From Bin18 sp965242795 (GTDB lineage: Bacteria > Desulfobacterota > Binatia > Bin18), in contig OZ251505.1 of NCBI GenBank assembly GCA_965242795.1, forward strand, positions 248,001 to 312,000: a DNA stretch of 64,000 nucleotides, read 5' to 3'. The notes beneath the pieces were generated by a model. The model searched no databases and was not told the DNA's origin. It worked only from the letters and a program-made list of their open reading frames with translations. The position numbers were made by a program, and so were the translations under genes. Of the stretch, positions 45,439 through 53,538 are shown one piece after another (positions within the stretch are counted from its first letter, which is position 1; each line of letters starts with the position of its first letter).

Positions 45439-45490
45439 TACCACCCTTCGATAAGCTCAGGGCCCTGCCCATCCTCAGTTCGTTGGGCTC
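45439..45490. repeat. dispersed 'cccttcgataagctcaggg' repeat
   Basis: Same family as the elements near 2311, 22046, 24380 and 46470, located in the short gap between the GST and SRPBCC genes. Confidence 0.6.
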
Positions 45491-45538
45491 GTGCTGTTGT
45501 TCGGTTCCCTGTCTGCGAAACGTCCATATCGAATGCCG

Positions 45539-46009
45539 TCAGGCCGTTCCCTCCGCCGCGGGTTTGCGCCACGAGTCTGGCCCGGGATCGTCGCCGCGGG
45601 CCGCAGCGGCCAATCGCGGCAGATAGTGTTCCCAGCCGCGCTGATACCCGTCGCGCGTCTTCGTCGCGGCGAATCCGGAGTGGCGGAGCCGGACCCGCGT
45701 TCCGCGGCCGACCGGGGTGAACGTCACCTCGACCGTCGTCGGCACCCGCGGCTGGGTGTTGTCGAAGAGCGAGGTGAACACCAGCCGGCGCCCCGGTTCC
45801 AGTTCGAGAAACGTGCCGCGCATGACGTCTTCGCCCGTCACGTTGAAGGTGAAGCGTCCGCCCGGCCGCTGGTCGCTTTCCGCGTGGACGCAGAACCAGC
45901 GCTCCAGCAGTGCGGGGTCCGTGAAGAACCGGAACACCAAGTCGGGGCTGGCGTCGATCTCGATCTCGTGGACGAGTGCGAAACCGTCCTGACGATCAGT
46001 GTCTGGCAC
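45539..46009 (-). CDS. SRPBCC/AHSA1 domain protein
   Basis: 156 residues. Activator of Hsp90 ATPase homology (AHSA1) fold: VHEIEIDASPDLVFRFFTDPALLERWF, GGRFTFNVTGEDVMRGTFLE, RRLVFTSLFDN and GWEHYLPRLAAAA. Proteins of this type bind hydrophobic ligands. It is encoded directly behind an ArsR regulator with a 14-base overlap and a GTG start, a well-known pair in which the SRPBCC partner is regulated by, or assists, the regulator. No enzyme activity is visible. Confidence 0.88.
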   Translation of the reverse strand: MPDTDRQDGFALVHEIEIDASPDLVFRFFTDPALLERWFCVHAESDQRPGGRFTFNVTGEDVMRGTFLELEPGRRLVFTSLFDNTQPRVPTTVEVTFTPVGRGTRVRLRHSGFAATKTRDGYQRGWEHYLPRLAAAARGDDPGPDSWRKPAAEGTA

Positions 46010-46319
46010 GGCGACGTTTCCTCCTGGCCTCCAATTCGGCCGCGTCCTTGAGCAGCGCGAGCCGGTCTTTCCAGTAGGCGTCCATATAGACGCGCAATTC
46101 GCCCAGGGCCTCGGGGACGGCGCGGTAGAAGCGCCGATTACCCTCCTGCCGGACGCGCACCAAGCCGTTTTCGCGCAGCACCCGCAGGTGGAAGGAGATC
46201 GCGGGCTGCGACACGTCGAACGCCTCGACCAGCGCGTTGACCGGCAGTTCGGTCTCCCAAATCCGCCGTAGGATTTCCCGCCGCATCGGGTCGGCGACGA
46301 CCTGCATGACGCCGGTCAT
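45996..46319 (-). CDS. ArsR family transcriptional regulator
   Basis: 107 residues. Winged helix of the ArsR/SmtB type: VVADPMRREILRRIWETE, LVEAFDVSQPAISFHLRVLRENGLVRVRQEGNRRFYR. No metal-binding Cys or clustered His is seen, so it likely senses something other than arsenic or zinc, as is usual with AHSA1 partners. A sigma-70-like promoter lies some 270 bases upstream on this strand. Overlaps the SRPBCC gene start. Confidence 0.92.
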   Translation of the reverse strand: MTGVMQVVADPMRREILRRIWETELPVNALVEAFDVSQPAISFHLRVLRENGLVRVRQEGNRRFYRAVPEALGELRVYMDAYWKDRLALLKDAAELEARRKRRRARH

Positions 46320-46589
46320 GTTCTTGCTCTTGGGGGTGATGGAACGTTCTGTCTGGTGACGTCAGCTTGAGTCTGGGGAGAAGTCAGTGCAGCGGCATCG
46401 CGGCCCGGAACGACGCGCGGGCCGACAAGACGTCGTGGGGGAGAGTGAAAGCCGAGGTGACATCGGGGTTCGTTTCGACAAGCTCAACGAACTTGGGGAT
46501 GAGAAAGTCTCTGAGCTTGCGGTGCCTTGCGTGTGTCGAAAGGTGAAAGATCAAGGCTCTTCTCGTCTGTGGTTTCCTAAGGTTTTCAT

Positions 46590-46618
46590 AATATAAATGA
46601 ATGTTTATTTTCTGTCAA
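46590..46618 (-). promoter_or_regulatory. sigma-70-like promoter, minus strand
   Basis: On the minus strand TTGACA (46618-46613) and TATATT (46595-46590) are separated by exactly 17 bases in an AT-rich block that contrasts with GC-rich surroundings. It points to the ArsR/SRPBCC operon about 270 bases away, leaving a long leader. Confidence 0.55.
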
Positions 46619-46644
46619 ACGGGGCTGTACCAGGACGAAAGATT

Positions 46645-46674
46645 CGTAGGGGCAACCGGCCGGTCGCCCCTACG
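46645..46674. repeat. 30-bp inverted repeat
   Basis: CGTAGGGGC (46645-46653) pairs with GCCCCTACG (46666-46674), and the centre ACCGGCCGGT is itself palindromic. It lies upstream of the TonB receptor gene. It resembles a common dispersed element and could also act as a terminator-like or attenuating structure. Confidence 0.65.
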
Positions 46675-46768
46675 ACGGTCGCAAGGGATGGACTTGCGCC
46701 CCCGGCCTAGATAGCCTCCCCGGCTCATCACTTCTATTCGCCGAACCCGGCGACGTTACAGGACTCCT

Positions 46769-49015
46769 ATGCACTTCTCATCTTTTCGACCAAGGCTCCC
46801 TTGTACCTACGGCCCCGCCAAGCTCCGATGGCTCGCTGCCGCGGCGCTGCTATGTCTCGCCACGGCCGGCCCCGCTGTGGCCCAGCCGCTCAGCGAACTG
46901 GACGAAATCGTCGTGACCGCGCGCAAGCAGGAACAGCGGTCCGTCGACGTGCCGCTCGCCCTGTCCGTGTTGCAGGGCGAAGACCTCGACCATCTGCGCG
47001 CATCGGGCCGCGACATCCGTTTTCTGACCGGGCGCGCCCCCAGCCTGCAAATCTCGTCTTCGTTCGGACGTATCTTTCCGTACTTGTTCATTCGCGGCCT
47101 GGGGAATACCGACTTCGACCTGAACGCTTCGCAGCCGGTGTCGGTGATGCACGACGGCGTGACGCTGGAGAATCCGCTGCTCAAGGGCACCCCGATCTTC
47201 GACGTCCAGCGCATCGAAGTCCTGCGCGGCCCGCAGGGCACCCTGTTCGGCCGCAACACTCCGGCCGGGCTCATCAAGGTGGAATCGGCCCCGCCCACCT
47301 GGACGCCCGAAGGGTACGGCCGCCTGTCCTACGGACGGTTCGACAGCGTGAATTTCGAGGGCGCGGTGTCCGGCCCGCTGATTCCGTCCGTGCTCGCGGC
47401 CCGGGCCTCGCTGCTCGTGCAGCGGCGGGGCGACTGGGTGGACAACACGTACACCGGCGAGGACGACGCCCTTGGCGGCTACCGCGACATCGCCGGCCGC
47501 GTCCAGTTCCTGTGGACGCCGCTGGACGACTTCTCCGGGCGGTTCAAGGTCCACGTGCGCGATTTCGACGGGACGGCGCGCCTGTTCCGCGCCAATGCGA
47601 TCAAGCGGGGGACGAGCCGGCTGCGCCCGAGTTTCCGGCGCGACAAGATCGCCCTAGATGCCGAGAATCCGCAGGAACTCGGCGGACACGGCTTCGCCAT
47701 CGACCTGCGGTACGACTTGGGACGGCACCGGCTCGTCTCGGTGACGGGCATGGAGTGGCTCGACAATCTGTCGCGCGGCGACGTGGACGGCGGCAGCCCA
47801 CCCTACGGCCCGGGCCACCCGATTCCCTTCCCCTCCCAGACCGCGGACGGCCATCCGTCGCTGCGGCAGTTCAGCCAGGAAATCCGCCTGGAAACCGCGG
47901 AGTCGGAACGCCTGGATTGGCGTGTGGGGTTCTTCTATTTCGGCGAGTCGCTCGAGATCGACTCGTTCAACTACGACTCGCTGAACGACGACGCCCTGAC
48001 CGGCTACGCACGCCAGAAACAGCGGACCGAGGCGTGGGCGGTGTTCGCCGCGGCGACCTTCAAGCTGACCCAGGATATGGAACTCGGCGCCGGGGTGCGC
48101 GTATCCGAGGACGACAAGAAATACCGGGCCGAACGTCTCCAATCGCCCATCGGCGCCGGGCCGCTCGGACCGATCCGCCGGAACCCGCGCGACCTGGTGC
48201 CGAGTTGGGACGTGAGCCTGCGCTATCGCGTATCGCCCGGGGTGCAACCCTACGTGCGCGTGGCGAGCAGCTTCCGGTCGCCCAGCATTCAGGGCCGGCT
48301 GCTCTTCGGCAACGAGGTGACCGTGGCCGATACCGAGAACATCATTTCCGTCGAGGCCGGCGTGAAGCTGCGCGCGTGGCGACAGCGGCTCCGCCTGGAC
48401 GTCGCGGCGTACAATTACTGGCTGCACGATCAGCAGTTGACCGCGGGCAGCGGCGCGGTCAACGCCAACCGCCTGGTGAACGCGGACTATACCGAGGGGC
48501 GGGGGATCGAGGCGGACCTGCAACTGCTGTTGATCCGCGGCCTGCGCCTCAGCGCGGGCGCGAGCTACAACTACACCGAAATCAACGACTCGGACCTGTT
48601 CATTCAGCCCTGTGGCTCCCGCTGCACCGTGCTCGACCCGCCCGGCCCGGTGCTGGGCACCGTGTCGCTCGACGGCAACGACCTGTCCCACGCCCCGCGC
48701 TGGATCGCCAACGCGGCCCTCAGCTACTCGTGGCTCCTCGGCGATGGCTCGGAAGTGGTCTTCTCCACGGACTGGACCTATCGCAGCCGGTCCTATTTCG
48801 CGCTCTACGAATCCCGCGAATACCGGGACGACCATTTGCTTGAAGGCGGGGCGCGGCTCGCTTGGCGGTCGGCCGCGGGCGGTCTGGAATTCGCGGCCTT
48901 CGGCCGCAACATCCTGAACGACACCTCCCACACCGGCGGCCTCACCTTCAACAACCTGACCGCCTACGTCAACGAGCCTCCGTTCTGGGGCATCGAAACC
49001 GCGGTCCGCTTCTGA
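46769..49015 (+). CDS. TonB-dependent receptor
   Basis: 748 residues. Signal peptide (WLAAAALLCLATAGPAVAQ), then the TonB box-like LDEIVVTARKQEQRS, the plug domain (SVDVPLALSVLQGEDLDHL, IRGLGNTDFD, QRIEVLRGPQGTLFGRNTPAG) and a 22-strand barrel ending WGIETAVRF with a terminal aromatic residue. It takes up a scarce ligand across the outer membrane with TonB energy. The ligand is not shown; no siderophore, cobalamin or sugar gene is adjacent. AGGA precedes the ATG. The gene is not clearly in an operon, though a VOC gene follows 83 bases later. Confidence 0.94.
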   Translation: MHFSSFRPRLPCTYGPAKLRWLAAAALLCLATAGPAVAQPLSELDEIVVTARKQEQRSVDVPLALSVLQGEDLDHLRASGRDIRFLTGRAPSLQISSSFGRIFPYLFIRGLGNTDFDLNASQPVSVMHDGVTLENPLLKGTPIFDVQRIEVLRGPQGTLFGRNTPAGLIKVESAPPTWTPEGYGRLSYGRFDSVNFEGAVSGPLIPSVLAARASLLVQRRGDWVDNTYTGEDDALGGYRDIAGRVQFLWTPLDDFSGRFKVHVRDFDGTARLFRANAIKRGTSRLRPSFRRDKIALDAENPQELGGHGFAIDLRYDLGRHRLVSVTGMEWLDNLSRGDVDGGSPPYGPGHPIPFPSQTADGHPSLRQFSQEIRLETAESERLDWRVGFFYFGESLEIDSFNYDSLNDDALTGYARQKQRTEAWAVFAAATFKLTQDMELGAGVRVSEDDKKYRAERLQSPIGAGPLGPIRRNPRDLVPSWDVSLRYRVSPGVQPYVRVASSFRSPSIQGRLLFGNEVTVADTENIISVEAGVKLRAWRQRLRLDVAAYNYWLHDQQLTAGSGAVNANRLVNADYTEGRGIEADLQLLLIRGLRLSAGASYNYTEINDSDLFIQPCGSRCTVLDPPGPVLGTVSLDGNDLSHAPRWIANAALSYSWLLGDGSEVVFSTDWTYRSRSYFALYESREYRDDHLLEGGARLAWRSAAGGLEFAAFGRNILNDTSHTGGLTFNNLTAYVNEPPFWGIETAVRF

Positions 49016-49098
49016 GTGGCAATGAGCAAGAGGCGTGGTTCCTCACTCGGTCTGCCTCCATCCGGGGCGTGCCTGGCACCGACGCGGCAGGAGACGAC

Positions 49099-49536
49099 AT
49101 GCGCAGCTTGGCGAAGGACACGACGGCAACGCTGATTCCGACGCTCCGGTATCGGGACGCAGCCGCGGCAATCGACTGGCTGTGCACGGCGTTCGGCTTC
49201 GAGAAACATCTGGTCGTGCCGGGCGAAGACGGCACCATTACCCACGCGCAGCTCGTGTTCGGCAACGGGATGGTCATGCTCGGCTCCGCCCGGGACGACG
49301 ACTTCGGGCACCTGCAGAAGCCGCTCGCGACGCCGGACGCCCCGGTCTCGCAGAGTCCCTACGTCATCGTTTCCGACGTTGACGCGCACCACGCCAGAGC
49401 CGTGGCCGCGGGCGCAAAGGTGGTGATGGAGCCCGAAGACCAGGACTATGGCGGGCGGCTGTACGCCTGCCGCGACCCGGAGGGCAACCTGTGGAACTTC
49501 GGCAGCTACGATCCCTGGGAGGCGGAAGGTTCTTGA
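49099..49536 (+). CDS. VOC family protein (PhnB-like)
   Basis: 145 residues. TATLIPTLRYRDAAAAIDWLCTAFGFEKH and QLVFGNGMVMLG form the first module; VDAHHARAVAAGAKVVMEPEDQDYGGRLYACRDPEGNLWNFG forms the second, with the C-terminal 'D.EGN.W.fg.y' common in PhnB-like members. The ATG at 49099 follows AGGAG. Function unknown; antibiotic-resistance and glyoxalase folds share this shape. Confidence 0.88.
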   Translation: MRSLAKDTTATLIPTLRYRDAAAAIDWLCTAFGFEKHLVVPGEDGTITHAQLVFGNGMVMLGSARDDDFGHLQKPLATPDAPVSQSPYVIVSDVDAHHARAVAAGAKVVMEPEDQDYGGRLYACRDPEGNLWNFGSYDPWEAEGS

Positions 49537-49540
49537 TTCG

Positions 49541-49555
49541 ACTAGTCTGACTAGT
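49541..49555 (+). promoter_or_regulatory. possible antitoxin operator (two ACTAGT boxes)
   Basis: ACTAGT occurs at 49541-49546 and 49550-49555, three bases apart, in the 31-base gap before the Phd-like antitoxin start. TTGATT and TTATGT around it could serve as -35 and -10. Binding by the antitoxin to repress its own promoter is usual for this family; the site itself is inference. Confidence 0.4.
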
Positions 49556-49567
49556 TATGTATCGAAT

Positions 49568-49843
49568 ATGCTGAATATCTATTCCACGTATGAAGCCAAG
49601 GCGCGCTTCTCGGAGATCATCCGGTTGGTGCGCCAAGGAGAAACGGTCACCGTCTCCTATCGGGGCGACCCCGTGGCCGAAATCCGTTCGATTCAACGGA
49701 GCCCCTCGACCGTCGAGGAGCACCTCGGAGATCTCGAACGGCGCGGCATTCTCGTCCGCCCGGCCGGGCCGCGGCAGCCGCTCGAGGTAGGGATACGGCG
49801 GCCGGGCGCACTCAAGCGCTTCCTTGCGGAGCGTGACGAGTGA
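49568..49843 (+). CDS. Phd/YefM-type antitoxin
   Basis: 91 residues. NIYSTYEAKARFSEIIRLVRQGETVTVSYRGDPVAEI is the classic Phd/YefM DNA-binding fold, and the C-terminal tail (RGILVRPAGPRQPLEVGIRR) would wrap the toxin. The ATG at 49568 gives the normal length; there is no strong ribosome-binding site, which suggests a short leader. It overlaps the PIN-domain toxin gene by four bases (GTGA), so toxin translation is coupled. Confidence 0.88.
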   Translation: MLNIYSTYEAKARFSEIIRLVRQGETVTVSYRGDPVAEIRSIQRSPSTVEEHLGDLERRGILVRPAGPRQPLEVGIRRPGALKRFLAERDE

Positions 49844-50232
49844 GCGTCGCCTACATCGACACCTCCGCATTGATCTCGATCGTCTTCAACGAACGGAATG
49901 CGCCCACGCTCATACGACGGTTGAATGCTGCCTCCCGCCTGTTGTCCTCGAACCTGCTCGAAGCCGAGTTGCGGGCGGCGTGCGCCCGTGAGGAGACCGA
50001 TTGTACGACCGGCTTCGTTTCCGGTATCGAGTGGATATTGCCCGACCGACCCCTCACCTCCGAACTGACTACGGTACTGGAAGCCGGCTACCTGAAAGGC
50101 GCAGACCTCTGGCACGTCGCAACCGCCTGTTATCTTGCCGGAGAAATGAACCGGGAGCCGGCGGAACTTTCGTTCATCACCCTCGACGCCCGGCAACGGA
50201 AGGTCGCCGGAGCGCTCGGATTCCTGATCTGA
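49840..50232 (+). CDS. vapC: PIN-domain toxin (VapC-like)
   Basis: 130 residues with a GTG start. PIN acidic residues are seen in VAYIDTSALISIVF (first Asp), SSNLLEAELRAA (Glu) and LKGADLWHVATAC (Asp), the usual metal-binding set of VapC-type ribonucleases. Toxins of this kind cut tRNA or rRNA. The pairing of a PIN toxin with a Phd-type antitoxin is known. It lies between a VOC gene and a DUF2867 oxidoreductase. Confidence 0.88.
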   Translation: MSVAYIDTSALISIVFNERNAPTLIRRLNAASRLLSSNLLEAELRAACAREETDCTTGFVSGIEWILPDRPLTSELTTVLEAGYLKGADLWHVATACYLAGEMNREPAELSFITLDARQRKVAGALGFLI

Positions 50233-50273
50233 ACGGGATTCAAGTGTTACGCCGGAGGCGCGAGCAGACGACG

Positions 50274-51728
50274 TTAATCCGTTGAAGCCTGTTCTGCGCG
50301 GCTGGCGATCGTTTTGATCAGTATCTTGAATACGAATTCGTGCACGGGCAGGAGCGCGTACCAGTACGACAGGCCGAGCAGGCCCCGTGGCGCGAAATAT
50401 GCGGTCTGCGTCAGCAAGCTACCGGTATTCGTCGGCTGGCCGCTGAATTCGAGCCACGCCTGTCCGGGCAATTTCATCTCTGCGGACAACAACAGACGGC
50501 GGCCAGGCTCGACCGCCGCGACGCGCCAGAAATCGACGACGTCGCCCGGCCGAGGGGGACGGTGCGACGCGGTCTTGCGCATGCCGACGCCCCCGATCAG
50601 CCGGTCGAACCCCCCGCGCAGCTTCCAGGCCCAGCCGAGCGGCCAGCCATTGGCGCCGCCGAGTGAGGAGAACACGGCAAAGACCGCCTCGGCGTCGGCC
50701 CCGACCGGCAAGGATCGCGTGTCTCGAATCATGCCGCGCGAGTCCGTCCGCACCGGGCGCCCCGGCTCTTCGGCGGAGGCTCTGCACGGCGCGGGCCGCA
50801 GGTCTTCCAATGCGGCCCGAACCGCGGTCTCGTAACCGCTCGGCATAATCCGTGGAAAAAGCGACCGGGCGCCCCCGGTCCGCACCACGGTCTCGTTTCT
50901 CAGCCCTTCCACCACGGGTTGTGCGAAGCTGGCCCTGAGCGGCGTCACCAAGCGGATCCAGTACGAGGAGAGCCTGGGTGTCAGCACCGGCACGTGCACC
51001 ATCACGCGGCGAAGCCCGCGCACGCGCGCGTACTTCGTCATCATCTCTCCGTAACTGAGCGCCTCGGCCCCACCGGTCTCGATCACGCGATGCCGCGGAC
51101 GGTCTTCTGTCGGCGACCCGTTCTGGGTCCGATCCGCAGCCAGGTCCAGAGACGCCACGAGATAGGCCAGCAAGTCCTGCACGCCGATGGGCTGCACCCT
51201 GGTCGAGACCCATCGGGGGCAGACCATGACGGGCACCCGCTCGGTGAGGTAGCGCACCATCTCGAACGGCAAGCTCCCTGCGCCGATCACCGGACCGGCG
51301 CGGAGTTCCGTCACGTCGGCGCCGGCGCGGGCAAGCGCCCGGCCGGTTTCATGCCGGGACCGAAGATGTTCGCTCAGTTCCGCCTTCGGGTCACCGAGCG
51401 CGCCCAAGTAGATGACCGGCGCGCCGGCTCGGGCGGCGGCGTTGCCGAACGCCGTACCAGCTTCCACGTCGGCGCTGCCGAACGCCGATCCCGCGCTTTG
51501 CATACTGTGGACGAGGTAGTAGGCGGCGTCCTGCCCCCGGACGGCTCGTCTGAGCGCCGCATCGTCGCGGACGTTGCCGGTCACGATGGTGACGGCGTCT
51601 ACCCACGGCTCGACCGGAAGCCTGCCGCGGTCGCGCACGAGCACGGTCACCGTGTGACCCGCAGCAACCAGCATCGGCGCCAGCTTGCCGCCCACATAAC
51701 CGGTTGCGCCCGTGACGAGGACGTTCAT
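50274..51728 (-). CDS. NAD(P)-binding SDR-type protein with C-terminal DUF2867
   Basis: 484 residues. The N-terminal half is a Rossmann, NmrA-like oxidoreductase (VLVTGATGYVGGKLAPMLVA, YYLVHSM, YLGALGD, RAGPVIGAGSLPFEMVRYL). The last 160 residues are a DUF2867 domain (WGLAWKLRGGFDRLIGG-like region, VVDFWRVAAVEPGRRLLLSAEM, QTAYFAPRGLLGLSYWYALLP), which is of the START/SRPBCC shape. Such fused proteins are seen across Pseudomonadota and actinobacteria. Substrate unknown. Confidence 0.88.
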   Translation of the reverse strand: MNVLVTGATGYVGGKLAPMLVAAGHTVTVLVRDRGRLPVEPWVDAVTIVTGNVRDDAALRRAVRGQDAAYYLVHSMQSAGSAFGSADVEAGTAFGNAAARAGAPVIYLGALGDPKAELSEHLRSRHETGRALARAGADVTELRAGPVIGAGSLPFEMVRYLTERVPVMVCPRWVSTRVQPIGVQDLLAYLVASLDLAADRTQNGSPTEDRPRHRVIETGGAEALSYGEMMTKYARVRGLRRVMVHVPVLTPRLSSYWIRLVTPLRASFAQPVVEGLRNETVVRTGGARSLFPRIMPSGYETAVRAALEDLRPAPCRASAEEPGRPVRTDSRGMIRDTRSLPVGADAEAVFAVFSSLGGANGWPLGWAWKLRGGFDRLIGGVGMRKTASHRPPRPGDVVDFWRVAAVEPGRRLLLSAEMKLPGQAWLEFSGQPTNTGSLLTQTAYFAPRGLLGLSYWYALLPVHEFVFKILIKTIASRAEQASTD

Positions 51729-51803
51729 GCGTTCACGACCGAACGGAGGGGGACGCTCGCTCGGTCCGCGTATGAAGGGTCAGAGCCCGCCGACGGTTTT
51801 TCC

Positions 51804-51912
51804 TCGTCATACCCCCGTTCATGCCGGGGGCAGGCTCTGCGCAAGCTGGTATCCACGTTCTGGATTCCCGGCGCCTGCCCCGGACCTGATCCGGGGTTCG
51901 CGGGAATGACGA
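51804..51912. repeat. dispersed hairpin repeat
   Basis: Bases 51811-51845 match 'acccccgttcatgccgggggcaggctctgcg', the element also at 44685, with a hairpin CCCCCG/CGGGGG type core. A second part ('ggattcccggc...gcgggaatgacg') closes it. It occupies the gap between the DUF2867 and deacetylase genes. Confidence 0.7.
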
Positions 51913-51958
51913 CTGGGTGGGGATCGTCAAGTATGGAATCCCCCGAAAAAGAGAGGCG

Positions 51959-52960
51959 CTACTCCATGCCGGCCTGCGCCTTGACGTAGCGGGCGATCTG
52001 CTCGTGCGTGGCGAACCAGACGCCGGGCTTGCTCTTCATGTAGGTGATGAGCTTGTCCAGCATCCGCATGCGGTAACGGTGGCCGATGACCTGCGGGTGC
52101 ATGGTCAGAATGTACAGCGTGCCTTCGTCGTAGGCCCCGTCGAATTCGTCCTTCCAGATGGAATATACGTCGTCTGCGTTGCGCAGGCTGACGTGCTTGC
52201 TCGGCCAACTGAGTTGGAACAGCGGCCAGTCGTCGAGAATCCACTCCACCGGCAACTCGACGAGTCCGGTGTCTTCCCCGTTGGAGACCAGACTGTAGGG
52301 CCGGTCGTCCGCCATCATGCTGCTTTCGTACAGAAAGCCCATGTCCTTCACGATGCGGATGGTCGCCGGCGTCAGGTCCCAGGCCGCGGACCGGAAGCCG
52401 GTCGGGCGCTTACCCACCTTCTCCACGAAAATCTTCATGGCCTTGGCGTACACGGCGCGCTCTTGTTCTTCGGTCAGCGTCAGCGGATTTTCGTGGACGT
52501 AGGAGTGGAAGCCGATTTCATAGTCGGGATGCTTCTTGATCTCCTCGATCACCTGCGGGTGGAGGACCATGCTGATCGCGGGAATGAAGAACGAGGCGGG
52601 AATGTCGTGCTTGTCCAACAGCGCCATGATGCGCGGCATGCCGACGCGCGCCCCGTATTCGCCGCGCGACATGTACGACGGACTCTGCTGGCCCTGAAAG
52701 CCCATCCAGACCGGCTCGGTGTCCACGTCGAAAGAGAAGCTCACGGCCACGCGGTTGCCGTCGGGCCACTCCTCGGGCGTCAGATCCTTGCCCCCACGGA
52801 CGGTCGCGACATGGCGCTGAAAATCTTCGGGCTCCCACTGCCAGAGCGGCACTTCCTCGCCGCCCCCTTCGTGCGCGTTCGCGGCCGGCGCGCCGACAAC
52901 GAACAGGCCGGTGAGGAGTATGGCCGTCGCAATCCATCCGAACGTGTGTCCGCGTTCCAT
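51959..52960 (-). CDS. polysaccharide deacetylase family protein, exported
   Basis: 333 residues. A signal peptide (FGWIATAILLTGLFVVGAPAANA) precedes a NodB/CE4-like barrel: VAVSFSFDVDTEP (metal Asp pair), MPRIMALLDKHDIPASFFIPA, EIGFHSYVHENP (His ligand), GFRSAAWDLTP and MHPQVIGHRYRM. It is related to the cytoplasmic protein at 62040, sharing SRGEYGARVGMPRI-type sequence. Substrates of this subgroup (puuE-like or chitin deacetylases) are uncertain. The ATG at 52960 has GGGGAAG upstream. Confidence 0.85.
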   Translation of the reverse strand: MERGHTFGWIATAILLTGLFVVGAPAANAHEGGGEEVPLWQWEPEDFQRHVATVRGGKDLTPEEWPDGNRVAVSFSFDVDTEPVWMGFQGQQSPSYMSRGEYGARVGMPRIMALLDKHDIPASFFIPAISMVLHPQVIEEIKKHPDYEIGFHSYVHENPLTLTEEQERAVYAKAMKIFVEKVGKRPTGFRSAAWDLTPATIRIVKDMGFLYESSMMADDRPYSLVSNGEDTGLVELPVEWILDDWPLFQLSWPSKHVSLRNADDVYSIWKDEFDGAYDEGTLYILTMHPQVIGHRYRMRMLDKLITYMKSKPGVWFATHEQIARYVKAQAGME

Positions 52961-53022
52961 CGGTCTTCCCCTTTCCAGTCCGCCGGTCAGCTCGGCAAAT
53001 CGGGCCGTGTCCGTACACCGCA

Positions 53023-53376
53023 TCAGGCGCGCGCGAATATCTGCACGACGTTACCGGCCGGATCGACCGCGGTGAAATACGTGCCGTGGCCGCCCATATC
53101 CACCGTGTCGTTCATGGTCGCGCCGGCCGCGGCCAGCTTGTCGCGCATGGCATCGAGGTCGTCGACTTCCAGCACGACCGTCGCTCCGCCCCCGGGCGGA
53201 ACCGACCCCTCGCTGGGATCGGCCAGTGCAACGCCGACGCCGTTCATGTCGAACTGCGTCCAGCGGTCGCCGTCACGGAACTTCACGTCCAGCCCCAGAA
53301 CGTCCCGGTAGAAGCCCACCGCGGCGTCCATGTCGTTGACGACGTAGTACGCGCTCGAGAATTTTTTGACCGCCAT
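53023..53376 (-). CDS. VOC family protein
   Basis: 117 residues, one VOC module pair: SAYYVVNDMDAAVGFYRDVLGLDVKF, GVALADPSE, VVLEVDDLDAMRDKLAAAGA, DMGGHGTYFTAVDPAGNVVQIF. It is 62 bases upstream of the deacetylase gene and on the same strand. Function unknown. Confidence 0.86.
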   Translation of the reverse strand: MAVKKFSSAYYVVNDMDAAVGFYRDVLGLDVKFRDGDRWTQFDMNGVGVALADPSEGSVPPGGGATVVLEVDDLDAMRDKLAAAGATMNDTVDMGGHGTYFTAVDPAGNVVQIFARA

Positions 53377-53538
53377 GCTCGGCTCCTTCCCCTTCCGATG
53401 TTCGCTTTCGACCGGGCGCTTCGTCCTGCGTGGCCGGGACGAGACCCGCAGCGCTTCTGCCCGGCTCGGCTATCAGCTATTGTGGGCAGGCGCAAATTGC
53501 CGGATTCCACGCGCATTTTGACGATTCAGGTACCGCAT

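Larger units (their letters stand above)
46320..46768. other. gene-free interval between divergent ArsR and TonB receptor genes
   Basis: 449 bases without a credible gene. A dispersed 'ttcgtttcgacaagctcaacgaac' repeat lies near 46467. A minus-strand promoter is at 46590-46618. An inverted repeat CGTAGGGGC...GCCCCTACG with a self-complementary centre spans 46645-46674. The last bases carry AGGA for the TonB receptor start. Confidence 0.6.

Noticed and set aside
46387..46596. Small plus-strand frame of 69 codons
   Set aside because: It lies over a dispersed repeat and an AT-rich promoter region and has no ribosome-binding site.
46801..48843. Second 680-codon frame overlapping the TonB receptor
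   Set aside because: Its product is Arg/Gly/Pro-rich with no domain, while the other frame encodes a full plug and barrel.
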